From assembly GCF_001180245.1 (NCBI RefSeq), contig NZ_CVSV01000131.1, forward strand, positions 310,001 through 374,000: a stretch of DNA of 64,000 nt. Reading direction: 5' to 3'. This document shows positions 34,216-43,866 of the stretch, piece by piece (the first letter of the stretch is position 1; every line of letters starts with the position of its first letter). Both the position numbers and the translations under genes were made by a program. Under the pieces are notes generated by a model. The model ran no database searches. It worked only from the letters and a program-made list of their open reading frames with translations, and was not told the DNA's origin. The stretch is from Prochlorococcus marinus (lineage in GTDB: Bacteria; Cyanobacteriota; Cyanobacteriia; PCC-6307; Cyanobiaceae).

Positions 34216-35163
34216 ATGGAAGAGAAATTAACTCTTTTCAAGAATCGTAAAAGATTCGGTATCGAAAAAAATATAGATATTATCTTCAAGAATACTGCCC
34301 TAGTCTTGTCTAGTTTCGTAGCAATAATACTTTTAGGAATTATTTTAGTAGTCTTTTTTCAGTCATTTGAATCTTTTTCAAGGTACGGCTTGAAGTTTTT
34401 AGTAACCTCTGAATGGAACCCAGTAAAAGATGAATACGGAGCTTTTACCGCAATATATGGCACATTGGTAACCTCATTTTTTTCGTTATTAATAACTATC
34501 CCTTTGGGCGTTGGAACTGCAATATTTATTACCGAGGACTTTGTGCCAAAAGTTGTTAGAGAAATAATAGGTTCCTTTGTTGAATTATTAGCAGCAATTC
34601 CATCAGTTGTATTGGGACTTTGGGCAATATTTGTTATGGAACCTTTTTTCAGAGCCTTTTTTGTCTTTTTACATAATTTCTTTGGTTGGATTCCTTTATT
34701 CAGTACAGAACCTACAGGCAGGAATTCTTTGTTAGCAATATTGATTTTAGTAGTGATGCTTTTGCCAATAGTGACTTCCATTGCAAGGGATTCACTTAAT
34801 CAGGTTCCTAAAAAGCTAAGAAATGCAGCCTATGGAATTGGAGCAAGTAGATGGAAAACAATTTTTTCAGTAATTTTGCCGGCAGCATTATCAGGAATTA
34901 TGGCAGGTGTTCTATTGGCTTTAGGTAGGGCAATGGGAGAAACAATGGCCGTGACAATGATTATTGGTAATTCAAATGCATTTAGTTGGTCTCTATTATC
35001 TCCTGGATATACCATTTCCTCCATGCTTGCAAACCAGTTTGGTGAGGCTGATGGAAGTCAGGTTTCATCACTTTTTTATGCGGCTTTTGTACTGATGATC
35101 CTATCTTTAGTGGTCAATATCTTTGCTCAATTGCTAGTTAAGAAATTTAGTCTCAAATATTAG
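34216..35163 (+). CDS. pstC: Phosphate ABC transporter permease PstC
   Basis: 315 residues, six membrane segments. ITIPLGVGTAIFITED, AAIPSVVLGLWAIFVM and LRNAAYGIGASRWKTIFSVI (EAA loop that contacts PstB) are typical. The GRAMGETMAVTMIIGN segment marks PstC. pstA starts 6 bp after the stop. Confidence 0.95.
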   Translation: MEEKLTLFKNRKRFGIEKNIDIIFKNTALVLSSFVAIILLGIILVVFFQSFESFSRYGLKFLVTSEWNPVKDEYGAFTAIYGTLVTSFFSLLITIPLGVGTAIFITEDFVPKVVREIIGSFVELLAAIPSVVLGLWAIFVMEPFFRAFFVFLHNFFGWIPLFSTEPTGRNSLLAILILVVMLLPIVTSIARDSLNQVPKKLRNAAYGIGASRWKTIFSVILPAALSGIMAGVLLALGRAMGETMAVTMIIGNSNAFSWSLLSPGYTISSMLANQFGEADGSQVSSLFYAAFVLMILSLVVNIFAQLLVKKFSLKY

Positions 35164-35169
35164 ATAATT

Positions 35170-36063
35170 ATGAATTCACTCTATTACCAAAAAAGATTAT
35201 CAAGAAATATAGGAGATAAATTCTTTACTTCTTTATCAGTAATTTGTGCATTAATAGCAATACTTCCTTTGATTTTTCTAGTGACTTATATCCTTTACAA
35301 AGGTGGATCTCAAATTACACCAGAATTATTTACTTTAGAACCAAATCCTCCTGGAGATGATTTAGATGCAGGAGGTATTAATCCTGCCTTAATAGGGACA
35401 TTAATAATTACTAGCATTGCTTCAATTATCGCCATACCAGTCGGTGTTGGTGGTGGAATATATCTGGCTGAATACTCTAAAGGTGGAGCTTTTTCAAGAT
35501 TTATTAGATTTGGTGTAAATGTTTTAGCTGGAGTCCCTTCAATAATTGCAGGTGTATTTATTTATGCCTTAATCGTTTCTACAAAGATCTTGTTTGGGAG
35601 TATGTACAGTGGCTTGGCAGGAGGGATGGCGCTTTCAATATTGATGTTGCCTACTGTTATTAAGACCACTGACGAAGGTTTAAAGTTAGTTCCTAATGAA
35701 TTAAGATATGCTTCTCTTGGTGTTGGAGCAAGTATGTATACAACCATATTGAAAGTTACTTTGCCCTCTGCCTTTAGGTCTATTGCTACTGGGGTTGTAC
35801 TTGGAATCGCAAGAGCTGCAGGTGAAACAGCACCTTTGATATTTACGGCTTTATTCTCTTACTACTACATAACAGGCTTTGGAGACTTGTTTTATGAGAT
35901 GGGTTCTTTGGCTGTATTGATATATAACTTTGCCCTTGAACCTTATGATGCACAGAATAAATTAGCCTGGGCAGCTTCCTTTATTCTTGTTTTATCGATA
36001 CTATCAGTAAATATATTTTCAAGGATATTAGCCGCTTTTACTGAGAAAACTAAGAGAGTATAA
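35170..36063 (+). CDS. pstA: Phosphate ABC transporter permease PstA
   Basis: 297 residues, six membrane segments; conserved GTLIITSIASIIAIPVGVGG, NVLAGVPSIIAGVF, LRYASLGVGASMYTTILKVT (EAA loop) and ARAAGETAPLIFTA. It pairs with PstC in the membrane. The next codon after its stop is the pstB ATG. Confidence 0.95.
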   Translation: MNSLYYQKRLSRNIGDKFFTSLSVICALIAILPLIFLVTYILYKGGSQITPELFTLEPNPPGDDLDAGGINPALIGTLIITSIASIIAIPVGVGGGIYLAEYSKGGAFSRFIRFGVNVLAGVPSIIAGVFIYALIVSTKILFGSMYSGLAGGMALSILMLPTVIKTTDEGLKLVPNELRYASLGVGASMYTTILKVTLPSAFRSIATGVVLGIARAAGETAPLIFTALFSYYYITGFGDLFYEMGSLAVLIYNFALEPYDAQNKLAWAASFILVLSILSVNIFSRILAAFTEKTKRV

Positions 36064-36873
36064 ATGATTAAAACTAATAAAAAAATACCAAAGAATATCA
36101 TTTTATCTCTTGAGAATGTATCTATTAGCTATGGAACTTTTGAAGCAGTAAGAAATGTTTTTTGTAATTTTAAAAAAGGCAATATAACCTCCCTTATTGG
36201 ACCTTCAGGTTGCGGTAAATCTACTGTTCTAAGATCTTTAAATAGGATGAACGATTTAATTCCTAATTGCTCACTGAAGGGCACTGTACTGTTTGATGGA
36301 ACAAATATTTACGATAAAAGAGTAGATCCAGTAGAGGTAAGAAGAAGAATCGGAATGGTTTTTCAACAGCCTAATCCTTTTCCTAAATCTATCTACGAAA
36401 ATATCGCATTTGGAGCAAGAATTAATGGCTTTACAGGAGATATGGATGAATTAGTCGAAAGTTCACTAAAAAAGGCTGCTTTATGGGATGAATGTAAGGA
36501 TAAATTAAATGATAGTGGTTACTCTCTATCTGGTGGACAACAACAAAGATTATGTATTGCTCGAACCATCGCAATTGAGCCTGAAATAATTCTCATGGAT
36601 GAACCATGCTCAGCATTGGATCCTATCTCTACTTTGAAAATAGAGGAGACGATGCACGAACTTAAAAAGAATTACACAATAATAATAGTTACTCATAATA
36701 TGCAACAGGCATTAAGAGTTAGTGATATGACTGCATTTTTTAATGCTATTGAATATGAAGATGGTGATGGAGGGAAGGTTGGTTATCTAGCCGAATTTAA
36801 TTCGACAAAGAAAATTTTTAACTCTCCAAAAGAAAAAACTACGCAGGAATACATTTCTGGTAAATTTGGTTGA
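36064..36873 (+). CDS. pstB: Phosphate ABC transporter ATPase PstB
   Basis: 269 residues. Walker [11 protein letters not shown]-loop [18 protein letters not shown] (diagnostic for PstB), signature [17 protein letters not shown] and Walker [13 protein letters not shown]. It powers phosphate import. Last gene of pstSCAB. Confidence 0.96.
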   Translation: MIKTNKKIPKNIILSLENVSISYGTFEAVRNVFCNFKKGNITSLIGPSGCGKSTVLRSLNRMNDLIPNCSLKGTVLFDGTNIYDKRVDPVEVRRRIGMVFQQPNPFPKSIYENIAFGARINGFTGDMDELVESSLKKAALWDECKDKLNDSGYSLSGGQQQRLCIARTIAIEPEIILMDEPCSALDPISTLKIEETMHELKKNYTIIIVTHNMQQALRVSDMTAFFNAIEYEDGDGGKVGYLAEFNSTKKIFNSPKEKTTQEYISGKFG

Positions 36874-36977
36874 TGTTAATTTTTTACTTTTAAAAAAAAA
36901 TTTATTCCAGAGAGGGATAAGGGGTAGACAAACAGTATAAATACCTATATAGTAATCTCGAATTAGTAAGTTTATCT

Positions 36978-37067
36978 TTGAAAAACTATCCATTTCTACC
37001 TTTCTTGATTTTTGCAGGAGCTCTAATAACAACTGCAACAATAGGATTGCCTGTATTTACTTCATAA
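36978..37067 (+). CDS. Candidate membrane peptide, 29 aa
   Basis: A TTG-started 29-codon ORF encoding YPFLPFLIFAGALITTATIG and a short end. A promoter-like region (AAACAGTATAAATACC, about 36928) lies upstream. Low confidence because of the non-ATG start and short length. Confidence 0.3.
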   Translation: MKNYPFLPFLIFAGALITTATIGLPVFTS

Positions 37068-37097
37068 TTTACGAGTATTTCTATTTACGGTAATCTT

Positions 37098-37250
37098 ATG
37101 GTCTCAATATTCAATAAAGAATTAATTGGAAGTCCTCATAAAACCTTAATAAAAGGAAATTTATTTGACTTTATAAAAAAAAGAGAGAATATGAATCTGT
37201 GTGGGAGTGAAAAATCTGTATTAAAACCACTAAAAGTGGTTAATTTCTAA
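37098..37250 (+). CDS. Small basic hypothetical protein, 50 aa
   Basis: ATG at 37098; 50 residues, basic (MVSIFNKELIGSPHKTLIKG... FIKKREN...). A hairpin AACCACT-AAA-AGTGGTT lies within its last codons. It is followed 10 bp later by another small ORF. Not recognised. Confidence 0.4.
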   Translation: MVSIFNKELIGSPHKTLIKGNLFDFIKKRENMNLCGSEKSVLKPLKVVNF

Positions 37251-37260
37251 TTTATTTATC

Positions 37261-37407
37261 ATGGATAAAACTAAAGAACAGTTAGAAAAATTAAGAGAAG
37301 TAGCGGAAGCATCTCTTACAAAAACGGATGAACTTCAGAAAGTTCTTGCTCAAATCGAAGCTTTAATGTCTAGAGAAGAATCACAAACATTATCGAAGAA
37401 GAAATAA
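37261..37407 (+). CDS. Small coiled-coil protein, 48 aa
   Basis: ATG at 37261, 48 codons. Heptad-like helix (KTKEQLEKLREVAEASLTKT, then ELQKVLAQIEALMSREE) and a basic tail (SKKK). Clean helical composition supports coding. Function unknown. Confidence 0.55.
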   Translation: MDKTKEQLEKLREVAEASLTKTDELQKVLAQIEALMSREESQTLSKKK

Positions 37408-37481
37408 TTACTTAAAAAATAATTTTAGTTTTTGTACTTTTAATTACACCTCTACAATTTCTTTGTAGTTATTAATTGGGT

Positions 37482-37558
37482 ATGCAGAACCCGTTCCAAA
37501 GTTTTCTGTTAGGTCTCGAGGTCTTACCTTCTTTAAGTAAAAGACCTCTTTAATTTGC
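37482..37558 (+). other. Candidate short transcript with hairpin end
   Basis: A locally GC-richer stretch with a 23-codon frame (MQNPFQSFLLGLEVLPSLSK...) whose end coincides with the hairpin GAGGTCTT (37518-37525) / AAGACCTC (37541-37548) followed by TTTAATTT. It could be a small RNA or a micro-peptide mRNA. No family recognised. Confidence 0.3.
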
Positions 37559-37590
37559 TTGTCTTTATTATATTGTTAAAACCTGCTCAT

Positions 37591-37893
37591 TTAGTTGATT
37601 ACTTTATAAATTTCTTTCAGGCAGACATTTACATCGAAAGATTCAGTATTTACAACTTCTAATCCTGTTTTTTCTGTAACCTCAACAGTTGCATTGCATT
37701 CGTCCTGTTTAAGAGCCATGTAACTTGGCTTTTTATTTTCCATGTCTAATTCAACACTTGATTCAGTTTCTTCCTTATATTGCTCCATTACAAGTGTAAG
37801 TGCTTCTATCTCAACAGAAAAATTATCATTTGCTTTTGCTCCAAATGGTATGACAAGAAATGGGAATAAAATCAAGGCTATTAATTTTTTCAT
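37591..37893 (-). CDS. Secreted hypothetical protein, 100 aa
   Basis: Signal peptide at residues 1-22 (KKLIALILFPFLVIPFGAKA). The mature part is acidic with two cysteines (QDECNATVEV, DVNVCLKEI) that could form a disulphide in the periplasm. Family not recognised. Confidence 0.65.
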   Translation of the reverse strand: MKKLIALILFPFLVIPFGAKANDNFSVEIEALTLVMEQYKEETESSVELDMENKKPSYMALKQDECNATVEVTEKTGLEVVNTESFDVNVCLKEIYKVIN

Positions 37894-38067
37894 TTCTATA
37901 TAATGGGTTTATTTTTTTTATAACGTAGATTGTCTTGTAAAGAAAGGGGCATTAGGTGTATCAATTTTTTTTACTTTAAATTAATTGATAAAAAAATTAA
38001 ACGAGACTTTTACGTATAAATTGGTATATCTAAATGAAAAATTTAAGTAACTTTAATAGGATTTCTC

Positions 38068-38718
38068 TTAAGATTTTATTTCGATAATTTCTTCTTCAGA
38101 AACAATTGCCCATTTTTTAAATGACTTTTTGCAGGGATATCCTCCTGTTAAGTCTCCAAATGCAGGCAGATATAAAACATTTTTATTGATATCCATTGCA
38201 AAGCACCTAAATGATAATTTATCTCCATTGTTTTTTATAGAGATTTTTGGATGGTAATGTCCACAAATATTCAAGGTTTTATTGTTTTCTAAATTAACTG
38301 GTTCATGACTAAAAGTAATATTTTTATTTTTTCTAATATCAAAAATTTTAATATTTTTAATATCGCAACCTAAATCGTGATTTCCTAGGACTAGTTCAAC
38401 GTTAGTTTTTAGTAGTTCAGGAAGATCCTCAACTTTTTTTTGCAGAGTTTCATCTATTGAATATTTGCTGTGGAATAAATCTCCTAATATTATTAACTTT
38501 TTAGGACTATATTTTTTTACTATTTTTTTTATTCTTGCAAAATTGTTTTTATCTGAATTATTAGTAAGAGGTATACCATTTTGCTGAAAATACTCAGCTT
38601 TCCCAAGATGAATATCGCATATTAATAACTCTTTTGTTTCCGGTAAAAATAACGATCTTGAAGGAAGCATCTCTAACAATGTATCTTCCCAACAAAATTT
38701 AAAAGAACTTTTTTTCAT
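38068..38718 (-). CDS. pdeM: Ligase-associated DNA damage response endonuclease PdeM
   Basis: 216-residue calcineurin-like phosphoesterase. Metal motifs: ICDIHLGKAEYFQ, LGDLFHS, VLGNHDLG and ICGHYHPKI. This member of the MPE superfamily is the one typically encoded with the Lhr-like helicase, ATP-dependent ligase and exonuclease. It starts directly after the helicase stop and is the last gene of the four-gene operon. Its substrate (DNA ends or RNA) is not established by sequence. Confidence 0.92.
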   Translation of the reverse strand: MKKSSFKFCWEDTLLEMLPSRSLFLPETKELLICDIHLGKAEYFQQNGIPLTNNSDKNNFARIKKIVKKYSPKKLIILGDLFHSKYSIDETLQKKVEDLPELLKTNVELVLGNHDLGCDIKNIKIFDIRKNKNITFSHEPVNLENNKTLNICGHYHPKISIKNNGDKLSFRCFAMDINKNVLYLPAFGDLTGGYPCKKSFKKWAIVSEEEIIEIKS

Positions 38719-41205
38719 TTAATCACTATATTTTTTTATAAGTTTTTCAACTCTTTTTTCTATTGGCTCATTGCTTAAAGTATTTTTAAGTCTTTCAACT
38801 AGTAAAGGGAAAGCAAAAGGAGTTGGAGTTTTTATCTCGTTTAGCAGCATTTTTAAATTTTTTAATCTTTCTAATGATCTAGATATTCTTTTATTTTCTA
38901 ATTGATATTCTTTAACTTCTTGATGCGATTGTTTTATCAAAAGATGGCCTTCTTCATATTTAGTAAAGACATCGTAGAAAAGACTTGAACTTATTTGAAG
39001 TTGGGAAGAAGTTTTTGTTTTGGTTGGATTATTTTGATTTACTAGTCCACTTATTTGGGCAATATTTTTAAATCTACGTTTTGTTAATTCTGAAAAATTA
39101 ATTGCATTTTCTAGATCTTCTTCTAATTTTTTGTTATTCAAAAAGTAATCAGCTTCTTTTTTTATTATGGAAAAATCATAATCTTCTGCAGTAGTTAAGC
39201 TGAATCCAAAATCATTTGCAGTAATACTAAATGTAGATTGCTTTAATTTTGCCAATCTCAAAGCCCATAAAAATGCAATTCCTTCATTTACAAATTTGCC
39301 ATCAAGTGTAAAAACAAAAAGATTTGATAAATCCTTGGTTTTATATATTTCTATAAGGAATTCTTCTTTATTTGGAATATTTGAAAGAACTTTTTGTTTC
39401 TTTAATATTGGGCGTAATGAATTGAGTTCAGGATTTAAGCAATCATAATTTTCTAGTTCGTTGCATATATCTATTTCTTTTCTTAAACTCTCACAAAGTA
39501 GATCAGAAATTGCCATTTGACCTCCAACCCATGCAGGGATTAGAGAACTTTTTTTTGTTGATTTTTTAACGTATAAAATCATATCTCTTATTCTTACAAA
39601 TTGAAGCATTTTGCCAGCAAAGTAAAATGTATCCCCGGGATTTAATTTTGAAGCAAAATTCTCCTCTAAATTTCCTAATGATTTACCTTTCATATATTTG
39701 ACATTTACAAATTTGTCACTTGTAATTGTCCCAATATTGAACTTATGCATTCTTATTAAAGATTTGTCTTTTACAAAATATTTAAAGTTTTCATTATTAT
39801 TTTGTGATTCTTCTTTTACTATCTTTTTATATTTTGGGTATGCTTTAAGACATTTTCCTCCATATTCTAAAAAGTCAAGACACCAATTCCAATCTTGATC
39901 TTTTAAGTTTCTATAACTCCAGCAATTTTTAATTCTTTCTTTTTCAATTTTCGGATCAAAGCCATTTCCACATGCCAAACTTATTAGATGTTGTAGAAGC
40001 ACATCATAAGATAATTCAGGAAGTCTAATTTCCTCATATATACCACTTTTTATTATTCTTCTCATTGCACTAATCTCTAATAACTCTAAAGAATTAGTAG
40101 GCATAAAAATTATTTTTGATTTTCCACCTGGTCTATGAGCACTTCTTCCAGCTCTTTGGATAAGTCTAGCTAAATTTTTTGCACTACCAATTTGAACTAT
40201 TTGATCTACAGGTTGGAAGTCAACTCCCAAATCCAAAGAGCTGGTGCATACTACCCATTTTATTAATCCGTCTTTAACCCCTTCTTCAACTCTTCTTCTA
40301 TCCTCTTTATCGAGGGAGCCGTGATGAAGTGCGATTTTGTCTCCCATCTCTGGTAGAAAAAATTTAAGACATTGATACCATCTTTCAGATTGATTTCTCG
40401 TATTAGTGAATAATAAGGTGCTTTTATTTTTATCAAGGATTTTTAATAGTGAAGAATGACTTCTAATCCCAAGATGCCCACTCCATGGAAAGGTGGTTTC
40501 CTCCTCTGGTAAAACACTTATAATTTCGATCTCTTTTTGAATATTTGTACTTATAATTTTGGGTTTAATGGCTCTCATCCCAACTATTGCTCTTGCTGCT
40601 TCTTCAATATTTCCAATAGTTGCAGACATTGCCCAAATTTGTAAATTTTTTTTATTACCTCTTAGCCAACTTAAAGATAACTCGCACTGGTTTCCTCTTT
40701 TACTACCCATTAATTCATGCCATTCATCAATAATTATTGATGACAACTCCTTGAACAGATTATTAGATTCTTTATTAGAAAGTAAAAGAGATAAAGACTC
40801 TGGAGTGGTAATAAGAATATTAGGTGGTTTAGCTAGTTGTTTTTTCTTTTCATATGGGGTTGTATCCCCGTTCCTAATTTCAACAGTGATTTCTTTATTA
40901 AAATGCAAAGCTGCTAATTGTATGGAATTTTTTAGATCTCTACTTAATGCTTTTAAAGGGGTTATTAATAATATATTGACACTTTTATTATTTTTGGGAT
41001 CTTCTATCTTTGATAGAGGTCCCATTAATGCAGCATAGGTTTTGCCGCATCCAGTAGGTACTTGTATTATTCCACTCTCTCCATTTAAAAATGCTTCCCA
41101 AGATTCGATCTGATAGGGTAGCGGCTCCCATCCATTTGTGGAGAAAAACTGTTTAATTTTAGAAATTAAATTATTTTCCTTATAATTTTTCGTGATATTT
41201 TTCAT
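38719..41205 (-). CDS. Ligase-associated Lhr-like DEXH helicase
   Basis: 828 residues. Walker A VPTGCGKTYAALMGPL (about residue 42), DEXH box IIIDEWHELMGS, SAT motif MSATIGNIEEA, and helicase motifs in VCTSSLDLGVDFQPVD and RLIQRAGRSAHRPGG. A C-terminal Lhr-core part follows. This class is a 3'-5' DNA translocase. It overlaps the ligase gene by 4 bp (ATGA), so it is translationally coupled. Confidence 0.93.
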   Translation of the reverse strand: MKNITKNYKENNLISKIKQFFSTNGWEPLPYQIESWEAFLNGESGIIQVPTGCGKTYAALMGPLSKIEDPKNNKSVNILLITPLKALSRDLKNSIQLAALHFNKEITVEIRNGDTTPYEKKKQLAKPPNILITTPESLSLLLSNKESNNLFKELSSIIIDEWHELMGSKRGNQCELSLSWLRGNKKNLQIWAMSATIGNIEEAARAIVGMRAIKPKIISTNIQKEIEIISVLPEEETTFPWSGHLGIRSHSSLLKILDKNKSTLLFTNTRNQSERWYQCLKFFLPEMGDKIALHHGSLDKEDRRRVEEGVKDGLIKWVVCTSSLDLGVDFQPVDQIVQIGSAKNLARLIQRAGRSAHRPGGKSKIIFMPTNSLELLEISAMRRIIKSGIYEEIRLPELSYDVLLQHLISLACGNGFDPKIEKERIKNCWSYRNLKDQDWNWCLDFLEYGGKCLKAYPKYKKIVKEESQNNNENFKYFVKDKSLIRMHKFNIGTITSDKFVNVKYMKGKSLGNLEENFASKLNPGDTFYFAGKMLQFVRIRDMILYVKKSTKKSSLIPAWVGGQMAISDLLCESLRKEIDICNELENYDCLNPELNSLRPILKKQKVLSNIPNKEEFLIEIYKTKDLSNLFVFTLDGKFVNEGIAFLWALRLAKLKQSTFSITANDFGFSLTTAEDYDFSIIKKEADYFLNNKKLEEDLENAINFSELTKRRFKNIAQISGLVNQNNPTKTKTSSQLQISSSLFYDVFTKYEEGHLLIKQSHQEVKEYQLENKRISRSLERLKNLKMLLNEIKTPTPFAFPLLVERLKNTLSNEPIEKRVEKLIKKYSD

Positions 41206-42842
41206 GACATTTTTTTCATTAGTTTATAAGCATTCTCTAGGCTATCTGCATCATTAATTTTTTTATCTTTTCTCCATTTTGTTATTCTTGGAAATCGTAC
41301 TGCTATACCTGACTTATGACGTTTAGAAATTTGTATTTTCTCAAAAGATATTTCGAATACCATTTCTGGTTTTAACGATCGAACAGGACCAAATTTTTCT
41401 ATTGTATTTTTTCTTATCCATTTATCTAGCTCCTTAATCTCAATATTCGTTAAACCAGAATATGCACTTGCAAATTTAATTAATTCTTTGTCTTTCCATA
41501 ATGCAAAACTGTAATCTGTATAAAGACCAGCTCTTCTACCGCTGCCGCCCTTAGCGTAAATTAGAACAGCATCCAGTTGCATAGGATCAACTTTATATTT
41601 CCACCAAATACCTTTCTTTCTTCCAGAGGAGTATATAGAATTCTTTTTCTTAATTATTAATCCTTCTGTGTTATTTTCTCGAGATTTTTCTTTATAAGTT
41701 AAAGCATCAGGCCAATCTTTAGGAAAGATTAAATCACATATTTTGAAAATATCAGAGATATTATTCTCAGCTTTTATTTGCCATTTTGAAAAATATTTTT
41801 CTAACTCAATTCTTCTATTTTCTAATTTAATTTCTCTTATATCTCTCCCATTAATCTCTAAAAGATCATAAGCAATAAAAATAATTGGATATTTTATTTG
41901 GATTGATCTCGTAGGAGACTTTCTATTTATTCTTTTTTGAAGTAAAGAAAAATCTAAGGCGATTTGTTCTTTAAAATCCCAAACTAATAATTCTCCATCA
42001 AGAACAAAATCATCTTTTAAATGTGATATTTTCTCTACTAATTCTGGGAAAGATTCATTTACTAATTCTTGCCCTCTTGTCCATAACGAAACATTGCCTG
42101 ATCTTTTAATTAATTGCATCCTTATACCGTCGTATTTCCATTCAAATTGAAAATCATTTATTGAATTTTGGAAGATTTTATCTTCAAAAGTATTTGCTAG
42201 AAGAAATGGAAATGGTTTGTAATTTAACTCTTGAAGATTGATATTCTTGTTAATTAAAAATTCATATGATTCAATTGAAGGTTTAAAATCCCCCATCAAC
42301 CTATGAGAAATAATCTCTTCATCAATATTAATTAGTTTTGATATTGATTTAGTGATTAATCCGATAGAGACTCCTACTCTGAAAGTTCCTGTAAGAATTT
42401 TATTAAAAATTAGATGGTTATCTTCAGGTAATGTTTCCCAAAGATTTTTAATTTCTAAATTTTTCTCCTCCTCATTAAGTTTTGACAATGCAGGTATTGT
42501 TTCGCTTAGTAATTTATTGAGACTTATATTTGATAATTTCTTTTTTCTAGAATTAGTTTTATTTTTGAGTAATAACGTTATTACCTCAGCAGAATCACCA
42601 ACTTTTAAATAACATGTATCAATTAACCATTGAGGATATTCATATATTTGAGAAAAAAGATTTTTTAAATATCTTCCACTAATAAATCTCTTATTACTTT
42701 TTCCAGTAAGCAAATATATTGCCCATGAATTATCTATTGGATCATTAGATAAAAAATAATTCTTTAAAACTTCAATTTTATTATTTGTACTATTAATTGA
42801 ATCTAGATCGCCAAATAATTCTGAAAACTTTTTTAAGCTCAT
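41202..42842 (-). CDS. ATP-dependent DNA ligase, repair type
   Basis: 546 residues. An N-terminal DNA-binding helical domain (about 1-200) is followed by the adenylated lysine in FEWKYDGIRMQL (KxDG, about residue 230), VLDGELLVWD, EGLIIKKKNSIYSSGRK and the OB-fold motif region IWWKYKVDP. This is a bacterial accessory ATP ligase, distinct from the replicative NAD+ ligase. It starts 2 bp after the exonuclease stop. Confidence 0.94.
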   Translation of the reverse strand: MSLKKFSELFGDLDSINSTNNKIEVLKNYFLSNDPIDNSWAIYLLTGKSNKRFISGRYLKNLFSQIYEYPQWLIDTCYLKVGDSAEVITLLLKNKTNSRKKKLSNISLNKLLSETIPALSKLNEEEKNLEIKNLWETLPEDNHLIFNKILTGTFRVGVSIGLITKSISKLINIDEEIISHRLMGDFKPSIESYEFLINKNINLQELNYKPFPFLLANTFEDKIFQNSINDFQFEWKYDGIRMQLIKRSGNVSLWTRGQELVNESFPELVEKISHLKDDFVLDGELLVWDFKEQIALDFSLLQKRINRKSPTRSIQIKYPIIFIAYDLLEINGRDIREIKLENRRIELEKYFSKWQIKAENNISDIFKICDLIFPKDWPDALTYKEKSRENNTEGLIIKKKNSIYSSGRKKGIWWKYKVDPMQLDAVLIYAKGGSGRRAGLYTDYSFALWKDKELIKFASAYSGLTNIEIKELDKWIRKNTIEKFGPVRSLKPEMVFEISFEKIQISKRHKSGIAVRFPRITKWRKDKKINDADSLENAYKLMKKMS

Positions 42843-42844
42843 AT

Positions 42845-43831
42845 TTATTTACTGAATAAAAGGACATTTATTGATTCCTTTTCAAATAAATATTTACTTA
42901 AGGCTTCACTATCTCCATGATGAAAAAATACATTTTTTGCTTCAGACTTTTTTACTACTTCCAGAATTCCATCCCAATCCGCATGATCAGAGATTGCGAA
43001 TCCTTTATCATATCCCGATCTTTTTCTTAGAGCTCTTATTGACATCCATCCACTCGCGAAAGCTGTTTGAATGTTTTTGAAATTTTTTAAATAAGAACCC
43101 TTACTTAAAGATGGCGGTAATAATATTAGACTTCCTTTAAGTTCATCTATCTTTTTTTTATTTTCAATTTTTATAGTATCTTTTATATCAATTCCAAGTT
43201 CCCTATAACTATTGTTAATTTTATGAATACTGCCATGGGAATAAATATTGCCTTTAAAATTTGTTTGACTAATTTCGTTTAACAATCTCTGAGCTTTTCC
43301 AAGTGAATAGCAGAAAAGTAAAGAAGTTTTTTCTGGTGAATTAGTTATCCATTTTGAAATATCGTTTGCTATTTTATTTGATTCATCCCACTTGAATATT
43401 GGTAAACCAAAAGTACATTCGCTTATTAAATAGTCCGTTTTTACTATTTCATATTGTTTGCAAGTCTGATCTTTTTGAAGCTTAAAGTCACCTGAAATTA
43501 GCCATTTTTCTTCAGCAAAAATAAACCTTATTTGACTAGATCCAAGGATGTGACCGGATGGATGAAAAGAAATATTAATGCCATTTATCTTAAATTCTTC
43601 TCCATATTCAAAAGTCTTAATTTTGATATTATCTCCAACTCTTTCTTTAAGAAGTATCGCAGTTTCCTTAGTAGAAATGTATTCTTCACAGCCAAATGTA
43701 AAGTGATCAAAATGAGCATGTGTTATTAATGCCTTTTTTACTGCCTTGCTTGGATCAATCCAAATATCAGCAAGTTCACAATAAAGATTTCCATCTTTAT
43801 ATCTAATTAAATATTCTTGTTTAGTTCTCAA
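42845..43831 (-). CDS. Ligase-associated exonuclease, SNM1-like metallo-beta-lactamase fold
   Basis: 328 residues. The MBL metal site is THAHFDHFTFG (HxHxDH, about residue 37); then HPSGHILGSSQIRF, ISGDFKL and a C-terminal ISDHADWDG, as in CPSF/SNM1-type nucleases. It should trim DNA ends in the same pathway as the ligase and helicase. It is first in the operon. Confidence 0.93.
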   Translation of the reverse strand: MRTKQEYLIRYKDGNLYCELADIWIDPSKAVKKALITHAHFDHFTFGCEEYISTKETAILLKERVGDNIKIKTFEYGEEFKINGINISFHPSGHILGSSQIRFIFAEEKWLISGDFKLQKDQTCKQYEIVKTDYLISECTFGLPIFKWDESNKIANDISKWITNSPEKTSLLFCYSLGKAQRLLNEISQTNFKGNIYSHGSIHKINNSYRELGIDIKDTIKIENKKKIDELKGSLILLPPSLSKGSYLKNFKNIQTAFASGWMSIRALRKRSGYDKGFAISDHADWDGILEVVKKSEAKNVFFHHGDSEALSKYLFEKESINVLLFSK

Positions 43832-43866
43832 AACTACATATCTTACAATGAAGTTAATTTAGCTAA

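Noticed and set aside
34359..34781. 140-codon minus-strand frame opposite pstC
   Set aside because: Antisense shadow of pstC.
40559..41038. 159-codon plus-strand frame opposite the Lhr-like helicase
   Set aside because: Lies wholly within the intact helicase gene on the other strand and resembles no protein.
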